From Ailurus styani (Eukaryota > Chordata > Mammalia > Carnivora > Ailuridae), in the NCBI GenBank assembly GCA_002007465.1, contig LNAC01000008.1:8492810-8556809 (forward strand): a stretch of DNA of 64,000 nucleotides, read 5' to 3'. A program made the translations under genes and the position numbers. Under the pieces are notes generated by a model that worked only from the letters and a program-made list of their open reading frames with translations, had not been told where the DNA came from and did not search any database. Shown one piece after another: positions 42,927-55,300 of this stretch (positions are counted from its first letter, which is position 1; the number at the start of each line of letters is the position of its first letter).

Positions 42927-44736
42927 GTAGGCCCTTCTCTCCCCTCCTCCCCCCTCCCCGCCCCCCAGCAGGCTAGGCTGCAGAGTCCGCCCAGGCCTTG
43001 CTGCTGAAGGGTGACTGGAGCACGTGGCAGCCATTCCGTCCCAGTGTTGACATTCTTGGGTGGTGCCGTCACGGTGCCACAGGCCTGGCTCTGAGCCCCC
43101 TCCATAGAGCTGGGGGTTATGACTCACAGGCCTCCTCCGGTGCGGTGTGGCCCATGCTGCTGCTTGCTGCCTGCCCCGGCCCCATGGCCCCAACCCGGGA
43201 AGCCTGGTGTAGTCCTGGCGGGCAGTGCTGCCTCCCCCACCCCCCTGGGCCCTGGTGCCCAGCAGCAGTCCTCCGTGCTCCTGAAGCCTGGCTTCAGCCC
43301 TGCAGACGGACGCAGTGTCCGTGCAGACCTGGGGCTTGAGCCCTTGTCCCATGGCTGCCTGTGCCTCCTGACAGGTGCTCTGGGCACGATGTGCCACCTG
43401 CCTGGCTCGTTTCCCCTCTGCAGAGTCCGGGGGTCCCCGCCTCACCAAGGCTGCTGGCGGGGATCCGGTTTAGGGCCTGGCACGAGCCCCTTCCCCGCTG
43501 TCACTCCTTTTCACAAGGCCGAGTTCATGCCTTTTTGATAGACTCCCCTCACCCTACCCCACCCCCACCCCCGGCCACCCAGATTATAAATCTGGTGTTA
43601 ACTTCAGTTTGTTGTGCAATCAGCTGGGGCTTGAGGCTAGAGGCCATCTGCAGACCCTCCCTCCCCCCACACCCGCCTTCTCTTGGAGGGCCCCGGCTTT
43701 GTCTCTTCCATCTGGAGGGCCTTCTGTGTATCAGGCCCAGGCTCCCCGCTGGGGGCTCACAGGCAGGGCCTGTAAGGATACAAGAGCCAGAGTGAGCCAG
43801 AGGCAGGAGGTCAGGAGGGCACTGCAGGTGGGGAGGTTGCCAAGGACTGGGGGGTGAGCAGGGCCTTTTCCGTACCTGGGGGCCGAGCTCTTTGTGCTGG
43901 GGGCCGCCACTGTTGAGTGAGCTGGCCAGAGGAGCGGGGAGGGAGGGGGGAGTGATTGAGCCACTCTGAAGTGAGACCGTGGGCCCCTTGGCAGCAGGCA
44001 GAAACCTCACCTTATGTGGCAGAGCTGCCCTTGGCAAAGCTGGGCTTGCCCCGGGGGAGGTGAAGGCAGGCAGTCCCTGCGGGAATGGGCCTCCCTCCCT
44101 ATGGGGCCCACATCATGTTTGTGGTGGAAAGGAGACTGTGTGCCCCTCTCCATGTCCCCATGCTGCCCTGGTCCTTCCGGGACCCCCTGGGCCGGGGTGT
44201 GTTCTGTCCCTGACTACTCAGTCTTCTGCACGGCTCCTACCTTGGGCTCCACGTGAAATATCTTAAAAGCACAGCTCCATCACTGGCTGGCAGAGATTAG
44301 AGGGCAGGGAGCACCCTTGTCCCCATCCCTCAGCCAGACACGCACCATCTCCCAATTGTTTCTCTGCTGGGCCAGTGCATGTGGACAGTGCTGGAGAAAG
44401 AGGGAAACCTGGGTCCTCAGAGCTGGGGGCCTGTAGCCGGACCCCTGGGTTGAGTTCTGCCCCTCTTCTGGCTCTTGCTCCCCTCCTCCTGGAAACCATC
44501 TGGCTTTCTCCTTCTGATGACTGCCCCCTACCCTGGCCCCGGGCCCTCTCCCAGGAAGCCTGCCCCAAGCCCTGGTGTGACGCAGAGCTGACATCTGTCC
44601 TTCCTGGCATCCCTCATACCCCTTGGGAGCTGGTCTTGTCCCTTGTCAACACTGAGAACTTTCTGGAGCTCCACCCCACGTTCTCAGCTGGGCCTCCAAA
44701 TCTAGCTCTGCTGCAGCTCCCTCCTCTGTCTCACAG
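42927..44736 (+). other. LSM4: LSM4 intron 4
   Basis: 1.8 kb, GC-rich, with no CAN-SINE and no other feature I can support. It ends in a good polypyrimidine tract (CTCCCTCCTCTGTCTCACAG). Confidence 0.9.
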
Positions 44737-44828
44737 GTGTGTTTGGTGGCCGGGGCCGAGGTGGGATCCCAGGCACAGGCAGAGGTCAGCCAGAAAAGAA
44801 GCCGGGCAGACAGGCGGGCAAACAGTGA
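44737..44828 (+). CDS. LSM4: LSM4 coding exon 5 (C terminus)
   Basis: 92 bases: completes Gly110, then VFGGRGRGGIPGTGRGQ and PEKKPGRQAGKQ, stop TGA. This is the RG-rich, basic C-terminal tail. Confidence 0.98.
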
Positions 44829-45368
44829 GCTGCTCTCCGTCCCCCAGAGACTGAGCTGCCACTACTCGATGAGACTGTGTTTCTACTCTCCGGTTCACAA
44901 GTGTGTTCAGAACAAAAAGAGGCAGGTGTTGGGGAAGAGCCCCCCCCTCCCCGCCTGTCATTTGGTGATCCTGTTTACGTAAAGTATCCCCCCCGCCTTT
45001 TTTTTAAGCCAGCAGTTCTACATTGAATACGTTATTCAGTGTTTTTGGTTTTCTGAAGCCTCAGCTGACTTGATTCCTGGAAGATTCTGTGTTTAATACG
45101 TCTTTAAAGCCCTCGCTCTTGTTTTAAGGGCGGGCACTTTCCAAACAGGCTTGTTTTGCATTTTGAGTTGGATCCTCGTGTGGTGAACAGACCGGAGGTT
45201 TTTATTTTAAGCTGTTTGCACTGAGATTGACAGCCTTGGGAGTTCCCTGAAACACGGACCTCAGGATTGCCTTCTGAAAACAAATACATGTGAACGTATG
45301 CCACAGAAGCTGTTCCTGGGACATTGCTGGGCTCTGCCCCTTTGCCTCCTCCCTGTTTGTGTTACAAA

Positions 45369-45374
45369 AATAAA
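45369..45374 (+). terminator. LSM4: LSM4 polyadenylation signal
   Basis: AATAAA about 540 bases after the stop codon, the first good signal downstream. Cleavage is expected at about 45385-45400. No other AATAAA stands between stop and this point. Confidence 0.8.
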
Positions 45375-45399
45375 AACAAATACAGCTACAAACTGCAAA

Positions 45400-48378
45400 T
45401 TCATAATTCCTTTTGAGTCATGGGCACAACTAGAGTGTGGTATCCTCAGGAAATCACAGACCAGTAAGAGAAATTTCCTTTCGAGGGTTGCCGTCTGTCT
45501 CGCCAAGGGGAAGTATTTCAACAGGACACTGGTTCCGTGTCCCTTGATGTCCTTTTAAGAACTATGAGGCTGTTGTCTGGGCAGTGGGAGAGGAGAGGCC
45601 CTCCTGCACTAGGTTTGCCTGTAGTCCCTGCCTCTTTGTAGAGAGAGTTGACGGTGGGGGGGGGGGGTNAGCCCATCCTTGTGACCAATGTCCTGCTCGC
45701 CATCCCTGCTTTGTAAGCACCATTCACACCAGAGTTCACTGAGAAGCTGTGACAAGTGGCAGCCTCAAGGAATGTGCTAGCAAGGCTCTTGCCTCCTCCT
45801 CTCCAAGTTGGGGCACCGCCGGTCCACACCATGGTGATTTGCATGGCATGTTGAGCCAGCGCTTTTGCAAAATGTTTCTGTGACATTGTCCACGGACTGA
45901 TTTTCCTTTTATTATAAGTGAGGGGAACTGCAGGACGGCCTGGTGCTGGGAGGCTAGATGGGGTGCCAGCTGGTTCCCGTGGGAGCGGACTCTAATTGTC
46001 ACTGTGTTGAGACCTGTTCTGAGGGTTGATCAGAATGAAAGGTGTTGCCTGAGAACTCCACTTGTTGGAGTTGCCAAGCGCTAGCCAGGCGGTCTTACAG
46101 ATGCCCACATTTAAGACTCAGCCCGCCTTAAGAATGTGCTCTGCCCCTGCCCCCACCCCATCTTGCTCTTCCCTCGGGCACCGCTCAGAAGCTTGCCTAG
46201 TGTCAGAGGGCTCTCTGGCCCAGGCTGGGGACAGGGCATAGGGTTTGAGCGGGACCTGGGGGCGTCTGAGAAGCCCCAGGCCTGGAGGAATCCCCTCTCT
46301 CGGAGAGGTGGGCTGCTGGGATGGGTTGAGGGGTTGGGGGCGACACGAGGGACAGGAGCGAGAAGGGAGGGACTGGCTGGGAGGGAGGCAGCTGGGTCCT
46401 CAGCGCCCCTCCCCCACGGCCCTGCACTCAGCGGCCCATTAAAGCCTCTGGGGCCCTGGTCTGGCGAGGCTTTGATAAAAGCCGGGGTCAGGTGTCCAGC
46501 TGGGCGGTGGAGGCCCCGCCCCTTCCTGCTTCTGGCGATTCAGTCCCGTACCACCACCCCCCCCACCGGCTCAGCGCTCCCGGGAGAACGTCTCATTCCA
46601 CTGCCCCTTCGCAGGCAGGGCCTTGGGCCCCCACAGTTCCGCGCTGGGGCTCAGTCCGGGCTCCGGAGCCTGCGTGAGCCTGCGTGCGTAATCGCGGCTT
46701 CCCGCGTGTGTCGCCAGACACGCCAGCCGGCCCTGACCTTTCCAGCCAGGCAGCCCGGGCTGGCGGCCCAGTGACGTGAGCTGCTTCGCCAGCCCCGGCC
46801 ACTTAGCTGCGGCGGGCTTCCGGAAGGTTCTGTCCTTCTGAGCCGGCTGTCGGGACAGCCCCGTTTTTCAGTCTTCCTGGTTGGTTTCGAGAAAAGAGCC
46901 CCAGCCCCCTCAACAAGAAAAGAAACCAAAAGCGCCCGTCTAGTTCCTAGACACTGGACCTCGATCTTTCCGCCCTTCTGATGGCTGTTGACTGGGGTCT
47001 GAGCCCTCGTCAGCTGACTGGTGCATGACCCGGGGCGTGCAGGACGTCTTCAGCGTAGGTGGTTCCCAGGAACCAGCAACCAGAGACCTCCCACCCCTGG
47101 AGTTTGCTCCAGCCCCCCTCGGAGCAGAGATATGACGGCCTGGCGCCCAAGCTCTGCGGGTCCAACCTTGGCCGCCCTAGCCTGCTCTTGCCTGACCTGG
47201 GACCAAGAGACCATTTTGGGGACCCGGATGCAGCTGGCAAGCAGGAGCAGCAGCCCCACTTGGCGGCAGTGACAGAACATCTGTCTTGCCATCCTGCGTC
47301 ATCCCTTCCTGCACACATCTCGGATTCCGCCTCTGCTGGGTCTCACCTGCTGCTCCCAGAGCGACTCTGCGGGGAAGCCCTGTCCTGTACCCACTGAGTC
47401 CATGTGGGATGATGGCAAGTGTCCTCCCCACCCATCCATCTGGCCCCGGGGGCCCAGCCTCTCCCGGTATCAGCAATGTGTGTATCTTCAGTAGCTCAGT
47501 GCATGCCCTGGTGTCCTCCGCTGTCCTTCTGACGACAAAGGGCCACCTGGCCAGTGAGGGGTATAGGAGATGGCTTGATGTCCACTCAGACCACCTCCGT
47601 GGGAGAAGCCGCCCACCTCAACAGAGCAGAGGGCTGGCCTGGAGGTAGAGGTACTGGGGCCACAACCCCATCCCAGGGGCTGGAGACTCAGCATGAATTA
47701 GGCAATGGCCCAGTGGCCCTTACCATCCACAGGGTGAGCTCGCAACAAACAAGCTGAACGCATCAACGTGGAGAGAAAGTAAGCAAGAGTGGCAGAAAGA
47801 GGTGGTCAGGGCAGGCCAGCGGGTGACTGACGTTCGAGGAAAGGGCTTGAGGAAGGCAAGGGAGGCAGCCATCCAGAAGAGCATTCCAGACGAAGGGAAC
47901 AGCCTGTGCAAGTGCAGAAGGCCCTACACAGAGTGGTGACAGGAACAAAGCAGGGGGATAGGAAGTGCAGGCCCTGAGCAAGTGCAGGTGCAGGCCGTGA
48001 GCAAGATGGGAAGCACAGAAGGTTCTGGAACAGACCGAGACAAGGGTGGAAGCCGGGAGACCAGGAGGAGGGGGGGCTGGGGGCTCAGCCCAGGGTAGAG
48101 GTCGCAGAGGCTGCAAGAGAAGAGGCAGCGGTGCCTGGAAGACCCGGGCAGATGGGCGCATCTTTCTGCAGGAAGCCCAGAATGCTGGGATGGGAGCTTT
48201 CCAGAGTGGAAGGGGAGGCCTCGCCAAGGGGGGCATGTTCAGACCAACTCCCAAGGTCAAGAAGCCACCGTCCATGGGAAGAGAGCAGGGAACAGGTGGA
48301 GGGAACAAGTGAAAAGCCCCCAAGTTTCTGTGGCCTGCTGAGGTTGGGCAGAGATGAGGTCAGGAGTCATCAGACCCT
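45400..48378. other. Intergenic, GC-rich, SINE-free
   Basis: No gene seen. A run of G with an N at 45669 marks low quality. About 46380-46850 is moderately CpG-rich. The repeat noted at 47800-47960 is an old dispersed family. The longest open frame (46136-46774) has no recognisable protein features. Confidence 0.7.
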
Positions 48379-48580
48379 GGGGCGCCTGGGTGGCTCAGTG
48401 GGTTAAGCCTCTGCCTTCGGCTCAGGTCATGATCTCAGCGTCCTGGGATTGAGCCCCGCATCAGGCTCTCTGCTCAGCAGGGAGCCTGCTTCCTCCTCTC
48501 TCTCTCTCTGCCTGCCTCTCTGCCTACTTGTGATCTCTCTCTCGCTGTCAAATAAATAAAAAACATCTTTAAAAAAAAAA
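48379..48580 (+). mobile_element. CAN-SINE, young type
   Basis: Perfect 16-base TSD AGGAGTCATCAGACCC at 48362-48377 and 48581-48596. It is the only SINE between 39.5 and 50.2 kb. Confidence 0.96.
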
Positions 48581-48639
48581 AGGAGTCATCAGACCCAACA
48601 CGATCCGAACAACAGCCTTGTGTGTGCCGGGCAGCTCCT

Positions 48640-49060
48640 ACAGTCGAGCACAGAGTGGCTGAACCACCTGCCCAGGGTCACACAGCTCCAGAGCCTCCTC
48701 AGAGCTTCTTCCTCTGTTGCCTCCTTGAACTTGGAGGATCCATTTACCTTCTCTGAGCTCAGCTGTGTCAGGTGTAGAATCAGGAGACAGGAGTCATTTG
48801 CGGTGGGGGCAGGTGAGGTCAGCACTGGTTTTAAAATGTATTCCTCTGACTGTTACCTCAACTGAAGGACAAGTTTCGAGACACACAAAGTACCTGGCAA
48901 GTTTTACCTCATTGTGCCTCAGTTTCCTTGCTGGTCAGACGGGACAGCAGTGGCCTCCACTTCACAGGGGGTGTTGGGAGGATCACATGGGGGGAGAAGG
49001 CTTGGTATACACCAAGTGCTTCACGTATACTCGCGCACATCTAAGAGCGCTGCTTTATTC
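48640..49060. repeat. MIR copies, minus then plus
   Basis: 48650-48700 CACCTGCCCAGGGTCACACA (minus core); 48895-49030 TTGTGCCTCAGTTTCCTTGC then ATACACCAAGTGCTTCACG (plus). Confidence 0.7.
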
Positions 49061-50256
49061 TTTGCTGATCACCTGTAGAGTGTCTGAAACCTCTCTCCCG
49101 GGAATCTCTCCATCTCTATCAGGCGCGAACTCAGCCTGAGCCCCTTGCTCACTGGGAGGCCCCGGGCGATGGTGGCACAGGCTTGGCCTGCCCTGTGGTC
49201 AGAGGCTGGGCCACTGTCCTCCATGCCCCGGAGGCCAGCACTGGATGCCTAGCCCCGGCTGGCGAGCGGTCCCCTTGAAGGCCCCCGGTCCTGCCCTGAG
49301 AGCCCCCTCCCAGTCTGGGTCCAGCCACCCAGCGGTGACTCAGCCTTGCCCGTCCCGCCTCCGCTGGAACCAGGCACCGAAATAGTCACCCTGCTCACCC
49401 TTGGGAGTGGCCGTGGAAATATTTGAGGGCTGCATTCAGCGCCTACAAATACTCGGCGCGTCCTCCTGCGTCTTCCCCTCCCTCGTTCCCTTCTCTGTTC
49501 CTTTGAAAACTGTCCCTGCAAGCGCCCCCAGGGCCTGTCCTTCCACCCCGTGTCCCTCTAGCATACTGAGTGTCCCTGGCAAGCAGGGCTCGGGGGTGTC
49601 CCCAAATGCCCAAGTGCGCGTGGATGACTGGTGAGGTGGCCTCCCTCCCTCCCTCGCACCCTCCCTGTCACCATGGAGAGACTCAGACACGGTTTCCCCC
49701 AGAACCTTCTGGAAAGGCTGTCTTTTCCAAAACCCCCAGAAGACTCAGTTCTTGGGGCACAGTGATGCTGTCCAGGGCGATCTTCATTACTCAGCAATTT
49801 TCCTTAAAAAAAAAAAAGCCTCCTGCTGTTTGTGTTCGTGAGGCAGCTGGAAACAGAACAGGGCCCCCAGCTGGACAGAATTCACTGCCTCTCCTGCCCA
49901 CTTGCTACTGAACCCCACTAGCTTGTAGGTCTTTCGCCCTCCCCAAGGGGGTGCGGACTGACCCTCCAAGGCACCCAAATGTCCTCAACATCATCCCTAA
50001 CCACCAAACACCTTGACCTTTCCTGCAGTTGGAGGAGGCAGGCAGGGGGAGCAAATGGAATCAGACTGCAGCTCCGCCCACCCAGGATCTGATCCAGCTT
50101 CTCAGTTACCTGAAGCCTCCAGCTCGATGGAGCAGCTTGTGCAAAGGCCCCGGGGCAGGTGCACATTGGCATCTCGAAGAGCCAGGAAGCTGATCGTTAC
50201 TGACTAAAGAGCACATTTTATTCAAATTTTCCTCAGGTTTTACCCAATGTGCTTTT
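49061..50256. other. Intergenic, no feature seen
   Basis: GC-rich unique sequence. Several short open frames on both strands have no family features. I cannot support a gene here. Confidence 0.65.
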
Positions 50257-50455
50257 TTAAAAAAAGATTTTATTTATTTACTTATTTATTTGTCAGAGAG
50301 AGAGAGCACAAGCAAGCAGAGTGGCAGGCAGAGGCAGAGGGAGAAGCAGGCTCCCTGCCAAGCAAGGAGCCTGATGCGGGACTCAAACCAGGGACCCTGG
50401 GATCATGACCTGAGCTGAAGGCAGCTGCTTAAACAACTGAGCCACCCAGGTGTAC
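50257..50455 (-). mobile_element. CAN-SINE, minus, first of a pair
   Basis: AAAGATTTTATTTATTTACT tail and GAGCCACCCAGGTGTACC head, abutting the poly-T of the next copy. Outer repeat CC(A/C)(A/C)(A/G)TGTGCTTT before and after the pair. Confidence 0.92.
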
Positions 50456-50675
50456 CTTTTTTTTTTTTTTTAAGATTTTTATTTATTTATTTGACAGAGA
50501 AAGAGAGAGAGACAGAGATCTCAAGTAGACAGAGAGGCAGGCAGAGAGGCGGGCAGAGAGGGGGAAGCAGGCTCCCTGCTGAGCAGAAAGCCTGATGCAG
50601 GACTTGATCCCAGGACCCTGAGATCATGACCTGAGCTGAAGGTAGAGGCTTAACCCCCGAGCCCCCCAGGCGCCC
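50456..50675 (-). mobile_element. CAN-SINE, minus, second of a pair
   Basis: Poly-T then AAGATTTTTATTTATTTATT ... GAGCCCCCCAGGCGCCCC. Ends at the right outer target copy. Confidence 0.92.
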
Positions 50676-50684
50676 CCCAGTGTG

Positions 50685-51130
50685 CTTTCTATAAAATTAT
50701 TATTAAGGTAAGATCCACTGACACAAAATTCACCACTTTAAAATGAACACTCCAGTGACATTTAATACCGTACAGTGTTGTGAAACCAGCACTTCTGTTT
50801 AGTTCCAGAACATTTTCAGCACTCCCAAAAGAAACCCTGTTCCCCATGAGCAGTCACCGTCCACCCTCTCCCAAAACCGTGAGCAAGCACTAATCTGCTT
50901 TCTGTCTCTGTGGGTTTGCCTGTTCTGGACATTCATATACATGGGATCCTGCAACAGGTGGCCTCTGGGGTCTGGCTTCTTCTGCTCGGCGCGATGTTTT
51001 CAAGGTTCGTCCACATGGCAGAGTGTGTCAGAGCTTCGTTCCTTTTTATGGATGAGTACTATTCCACTGTACAGCCAGACCATATTTTATCCTGCCTCAG
51101 GTCGTGGACATTTGGACTCTTTCTTTCTTT
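50685..51130 (-). repeat. Old L1 3' region, minus
   Basis: CAAAATTCACCACTTTAAAA, CAGTCACCGTCCACCCTCTC, TGTCTCTGTGGGTTTGCCTG and ATGGATGAGTACTATTCCAC: the reverse-complement L1M pattern. Confidence 0.88.
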
Positions 51131-51177
51131 CTTTCTTTTTATTTTTTATTTTTTTTATTTTTTTATTTTTTACAAAT

Positions 51178-51380
51178 TTTTTTTTTAAGATTTTATTTAT
51201 TTATTTGACACAGAGAGAGAGATTACAAGTAGGCAGAGAGGCAGGCAGAGAGACAGGGAGAAGAGGAAGCAGGCTCCCTGCTGAGCAGAGAGCCTGATGC
51301 GGGCCTCGATCCCAGGATGCTGAGATCATGACCTGAGCCGAAAGCAGAGGCTTTAACCCACTGAGCCACCCAGGCGCCCC
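51178..51380 (-). mobile_element. CAN-SINE, young, minus, first of a pair
   Basis: Long T-rich lead (51119-51185), AAGATTTTATTTATTTATTT and GAGCCACCCAGGCGCCCC head. Confidence 0.93.
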
Positions 51381-51580
51381 TTTCTTTCTTTTTAGATTTT
51401 ATTTACTTATTTGACAGAGAGAGACACAGCGAGAGAGGGAACACAAGCAGGGGCAGAGGGAGAGGGGGAAGCAGGCTTCCCCCTGAGCAGGGAGCAGGAT
51501 ATGGGGCTTGATCCCAGGACCCTGAGATCATGACCTGAGCCGAAGGCAGACGCTTAACGACTGAGCCACCCGGGTGCCCC
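51381..51580 (-). mobile_element. CAN-SINE, older, minus, second of a pair
   Basis: TTTCTTTCTTTTTAGATTTT ... GAGCCACCCGGGTGCCCC. The flanking TGGACT.TTTCT on the outer sides suggests one shared target. Confidence 0.9.
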
Positions 51581-51599
51581 TGGACTATTTCTAAGGACA

Positions 51600-53860
51600 T
51601 GTTTGTTGAGCATTTACTCTGTGCCAAACACAGGGCTTAATTCCTCCCCCCAACCCCCACTGCAAAGTCTTCTTGTGAACACCATTCCCATCTGCCCATT
51701 TCATAGCAGGTGAAATGAAGGCAGAGATAGGCTAAGACAGGCCACCAAAGGAACTGCAGGCCATCTCAGGTCTTTACACTCTGGAGATGGGGGTAGAGAC
51801 AGATAATAAGGAAACAAAGAAATAAACAAGATAAATGGAGGTGAAAACCTTAAGGATTTTCCAGACAGAGCAGCATGTGCAAAGGCCCTGAGATGGGAAT
51901 GTGCGGGTGTGTTAGAGGAAAAACACAGAAGCTCATGTGGCTGGAGTAGACAAGTGAGGGGAAGAGAGGAAGGGGGCTACACAGTGGCTTTGGGGCCGGC
52001 AGTGGAGCTGGGGAAGGGTCTGGGCTGTACTCTGAGATGGAGACAGACACTGAAATAGACACTGGTAGAGGACAGAGACTGGGAGCAGGAGGGAGAGCAG
52101 GGGCCTCAACTTCTCAAGGCCTGGACCCAAGGGGCCACAGAGGCCTTGTCCTCATCTGTATCTCTCAGTCCAGATCCTTCACTGATACCCTGACTGCTGG
52201 AGCAAAGGACAACTGTCCGGTGCTGAGAGCAAGGAGGGTGCACAGTGGGTGATCCATGAATGATGCGTGGATGGGTAAGCAGAGGGATGGACAGACTAGT
52301 GAGTGGGTGGACGGATGGATGGATGGATGGACCTATAAACAGATGAATGGGAAGATGGGTGTCCTGAAGGTGGGAGGGAGATGTGGCACCCAGATAAGTG
52401 TGATAAAATAGCATCTCCCACCTTCCAGCAGGTGATTGGGTGGGTGAGGGTGGGAGGAGGAATTGATCCAGCCGCCCTGGGGTCTCACCCACCCTTCCCC
52501 AGTTTCAGAAGAGGTCACCGGAGTGGAAGCTGCAGGGTGGGTGTTGGGCGGGGTGCCAGGAGCACAGGGGCGGGCTTCGGGGACTAGATGCTGCTACCTG
52601 CCTCTGCCTCTGCCTCTGAGTCAGCGTCGCCATGACAACGCGGGCCCTGCCGGATGCTCCTCCTGGCACATCCCCGCAGCCACCGTCATGCCTCCTCCAA
52701 GGCGGCAGGGGCAGAGGGGACCACGCTGCCCACCTTCCCCCATTCCCCGCAGCCCTGTCTCCTGAGCCAGCCACTCCTTGCAGAGCTTGTAGCCAAATCT
52801 GGGGAGATGAGGCTGAGTGAGGGGCCCAGTGGTCTGGAGGGGGCCCCCGGAATGTCTCAGGAGGTGGGTACTGCTGGTGAAGGAACATCATGGGCAAGTG
52901 TTAGGGAGTCTGGACAATAGGACGGGAAGAGCTAGGGGGTAATGGGGAGCCACAGAGGGTGAGGAGAGGCCAGTGTGGCACCCACAGAGGGCAGAAGACA
53001 GGTCCCTGTGACTCTGGGCAGCCCCTAGGCCCCCGAGACTCCACTGCGTCCTCTGGAACATGGGCACAGGTGGGGAGACTGAGGCAGGGAGTAGTCACTG
53101 GCCCTCTGCACATCTCCCCCGACCCCGAGATTCCTTCATAGCTCCTGCCGCGGCTTGAGGTTAGATTACCTATTTTTCCAGTGGTTCCCAACCGAAGTGG
53201 TTCCAGTGGGTGCCTCTCAGATCTTCAGTTGGCCCAGCCCCACTGTGGCCCAGTGGTCGGTGTGTGGAGGGAAGTGGGGGGGGGGACGCGGACGGGGACG
53301 GCTGTTTCTGGGTCCTCTCCACCTGAGCCAGAACTATAGACAGACACAGGGTGGGGACTTGGGGTGACTTACAGCTGGCCCCTCGCCCTCGACCTACCAC
53401 CTGCCCATCAAATGGGCTTGTCCCAGGGCCCCGACTCAGGGGCGGAGAGGAGCTGAGCGGCGCTGGCTCTCCCCTTCCTCAGCTCCGGGAAGCCCTCCAG
53501 GGCCCGACGGGAAGGGGTTAACTGCGAGCCGCCCCCTCCCCCCAGCTCTGCATTTAATTAGCGGCCTCGCAGGGGCGCGGAGCTGGGCCAGTGGGGGAGA
53601 GGGAGGGGGAAGGGGAGCGAGGGGATCAGGGAAAGTGGAGGGTTAGACGTGGAGGCCGAGGCACGAGAGAGGGCGGAGGTAGCGAGGACAAAAGGGGGAC
53701 CGGGAGCCAGCTGTGGATTCGAATCCCGCCTCGCTAGTGTCCCCGCCCCCCCATACCTCTCTCCTCTAGGCTGTCCCCTGCCCCTCGGCATGGGATCCCC
53801 TCCCACCCCACCCCTTCCCGAAGGCCCGAAGGCCAAGCGGTGAACCCGCAGTTAAATGTC
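51600..53860. other. Intergenic: old dispersed repeat and GGAT microsatellite
   Basis: 51600-52020 is an old dispersed repeat (GCAGCATGTGCAAAGGCCCT, CTCATGTGGCTGGAGTAGAC). 52308-52331 is a short (GGAT)n. At 53540-53565 an AT-rich CATTTAATTAGCGG stands in GC-rich DNA. No gene seen. Confidence 0.6.
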
Positions 53861-53874
53861 AGCTTTCCTTCACT

Positions 53875-53945
53875 GGTCCGTTGGAGGAAACTGAGGCCCA
53901 CAAAGCTGGGGTGACTTGCCAGGGCACAGCTCTGGGACGCCCAGC
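53875..53945 (-). repeat. MIR SINE core, minus
   Basis: GTTGGAGGAAACTGAGGCCC and GGGGTGACTTGCCAGGGCAC are the reverse complement of the MIR core. Confidence 0.75.
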
Positions 53946-53959
53946 GCTTAACTGGGGGG

Positions 53960-55300
53960 GGGGAGGGTTGTTTGTAGGGATTTGTCTTACGTGCCGGAGA
54001 GAAAAACAAAACACAAAACACCAGTTCGTCGCAGCCGAGTGTCCCTGGGGCTCTCACGGCGGCGTAGGCCAGCGCTGGCGAAAGCCTGGGAGAGGGCGAC
54101 CGGGGGGGGACAGAAGCGGCCCGGGGCCGAGGGACGGGGACCTGGAGCCCCGGGGCCCGGCTTCAGTCTCGGCTGGGCCACTCGCTGCTCCGTGCCTCAG
54201 TTTCCCCTCTGCGCAGCGTCGGCACAGCTGGAGGGCGGACGCTGCCCACCACCACACCCACGACTTCCAGCGCGGCGTGGGGCGCGGGCCCGGCGCCCGA
54301 GTCTACGCGGCCCCGCCTCGCCTTGACGTCGGCGCTGACGCCACCCGCCCCCCTCGCCACGGGGTCTGGCCGCAGCTCGGGGTTAACTCGGCGGCGGCGG
54401 CTGGCGGCGCCGGGGCCCTCCAGATCCTTCCTCCACCCCCGCCGGAGGAGGGGCCGGGCTGGGGGGAAAGACGAGGGGCAGTCCTGGGCAGGCCCAGTCG
54501 CCCGGCGAGGCGGGAGGTCCCGAGCAGCCTCCAGGCTTCTGCCTGCGCCGTTCCCTCCGCCTGGAATGCGCCTCCCGCCCCGGTCCAAGTCCATGTTTAC
54601 AGCGACGTCTCTCCCTCCCGCCCGGCCCTGACCCCTCCGGGCCTGGGAGTGTCCTTGCCCGGTGTGGTCTCTCTGGGCCTGGGGCGGAGTCCTCTCACCC
54701 GGCAACCCATTGTTTCAAGGTCGGGTTCCCCCCCCCCCACTTTTCAGATGAGAACCATCGAAACCCAGAGAACTTAGAGAGGTCACCCAACGAGGGGCCG
54801 CACCGCCCTGGCCGAGCCCCAGCTCTTGGGGCTCCCAGCCCCCACTCCTGTCGCCCCCCCCCGTCCTCGCGGCGGGGAGGGGACCCTGCAGGCCCCGCCC
54901 TGTCCCAGGGGAAGTGAGAATGGGGGGCCCTCCCCCGCACCCTCACCACTTCCTCCCGGGGAGAGGCGGTGGCAGAGGAAGGGGGGAAGCGGGCGGGCGA
55001 AGGAGTTCACGGTGGCGGCCTCAGGTTCCGAGTGTTGTGGGGCCGGTCGGGAGGGGGGTCTTTGCCTCCCCACGCCCAGGAGACACAAGGCTGGTGTTTA
55101 TGTGTCTCGCGTGCCGGGAGGCCCCCCAGACTTGCTCTTAACTTGGAGCCCCTTCCTAATGGACTGGGACGCTGCCCGCTCCTCCCTGCTCCGGAGGCCC
55201 CGCCGCCACGCTTCCCTGCTCTTGTCTGCAGCCTGCCTCGCCCCCCATTCAATCCACTCCCTCACTGGGGCCCCGGCTCCTCTACTGGGCCCTCTGTCCC
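53960..55300. promoter_or_regulatory. Orphan CpG-dense block A
   Basis: About 1.3 kb with many CpGs, including GCGGCGGCGGCTGGCGGCGC, TTGACGTCGGCGCTGACGCC and several GC boxes. It looks like a CpG island, but no known gene starts here. It lies 6-7 kb upstream of JUND. Function is inferred from composition only. Confidence 0.5.

Larger units (their letters stand above)
33353..44828 (+). other. LSM4: LSM4 gene, coding span (U6 snRNA-associated Sm-like protein 4)
   Basis: LSM4 is a subunit of the heteroheptameric Lsm2-8 ring, which binds the U-rich 3' end of U6 snRNA in the nucleus, and of Lsm1-7, which acts in 5'-3' mRNA decay in P-bodies. Five coding exons with GT-AG junctions join in frame to 139 codons plus stop (420 bases), the usual mammalian length. 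The Sm fold covers about residues 2-76: Sm1 with [20 protein letters not shown] and Sm2 with [12 protein letters not shown] (the I-R-G motif that contacts RNA). The tail (about 87-139) is rich in RG/GR and Gln-Lys, an RGG-like low-complexity region linked to P-body assembly. Introns: 33356-38070, 38113-39665, 39765-42742, 42927-44736. No defects seen. Confidence 0.98.

Noticed and set aside
42834..43448. 204-codon open frame on minus overlapping LSM4 exon 4
   Set aside because: Shadow of the LSM4 RG-rich exon and GC-rich intron; no independent support.
46136..46774. 212-codon open frame on plus
   Set aside because: GC-rich intergenic DNA, Arg/Pro/Gly-rich product, no domain, no splice or promoter support.
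53881..54777. 298-codon open frame on plus
   Set aside because: It begins inside a minus-strand MIR and continues through the CpG block. The product is low-complexity Gly/Arg/Pro-rich without any domain. Long open frames are expected where stop codons are depleted by high GC.
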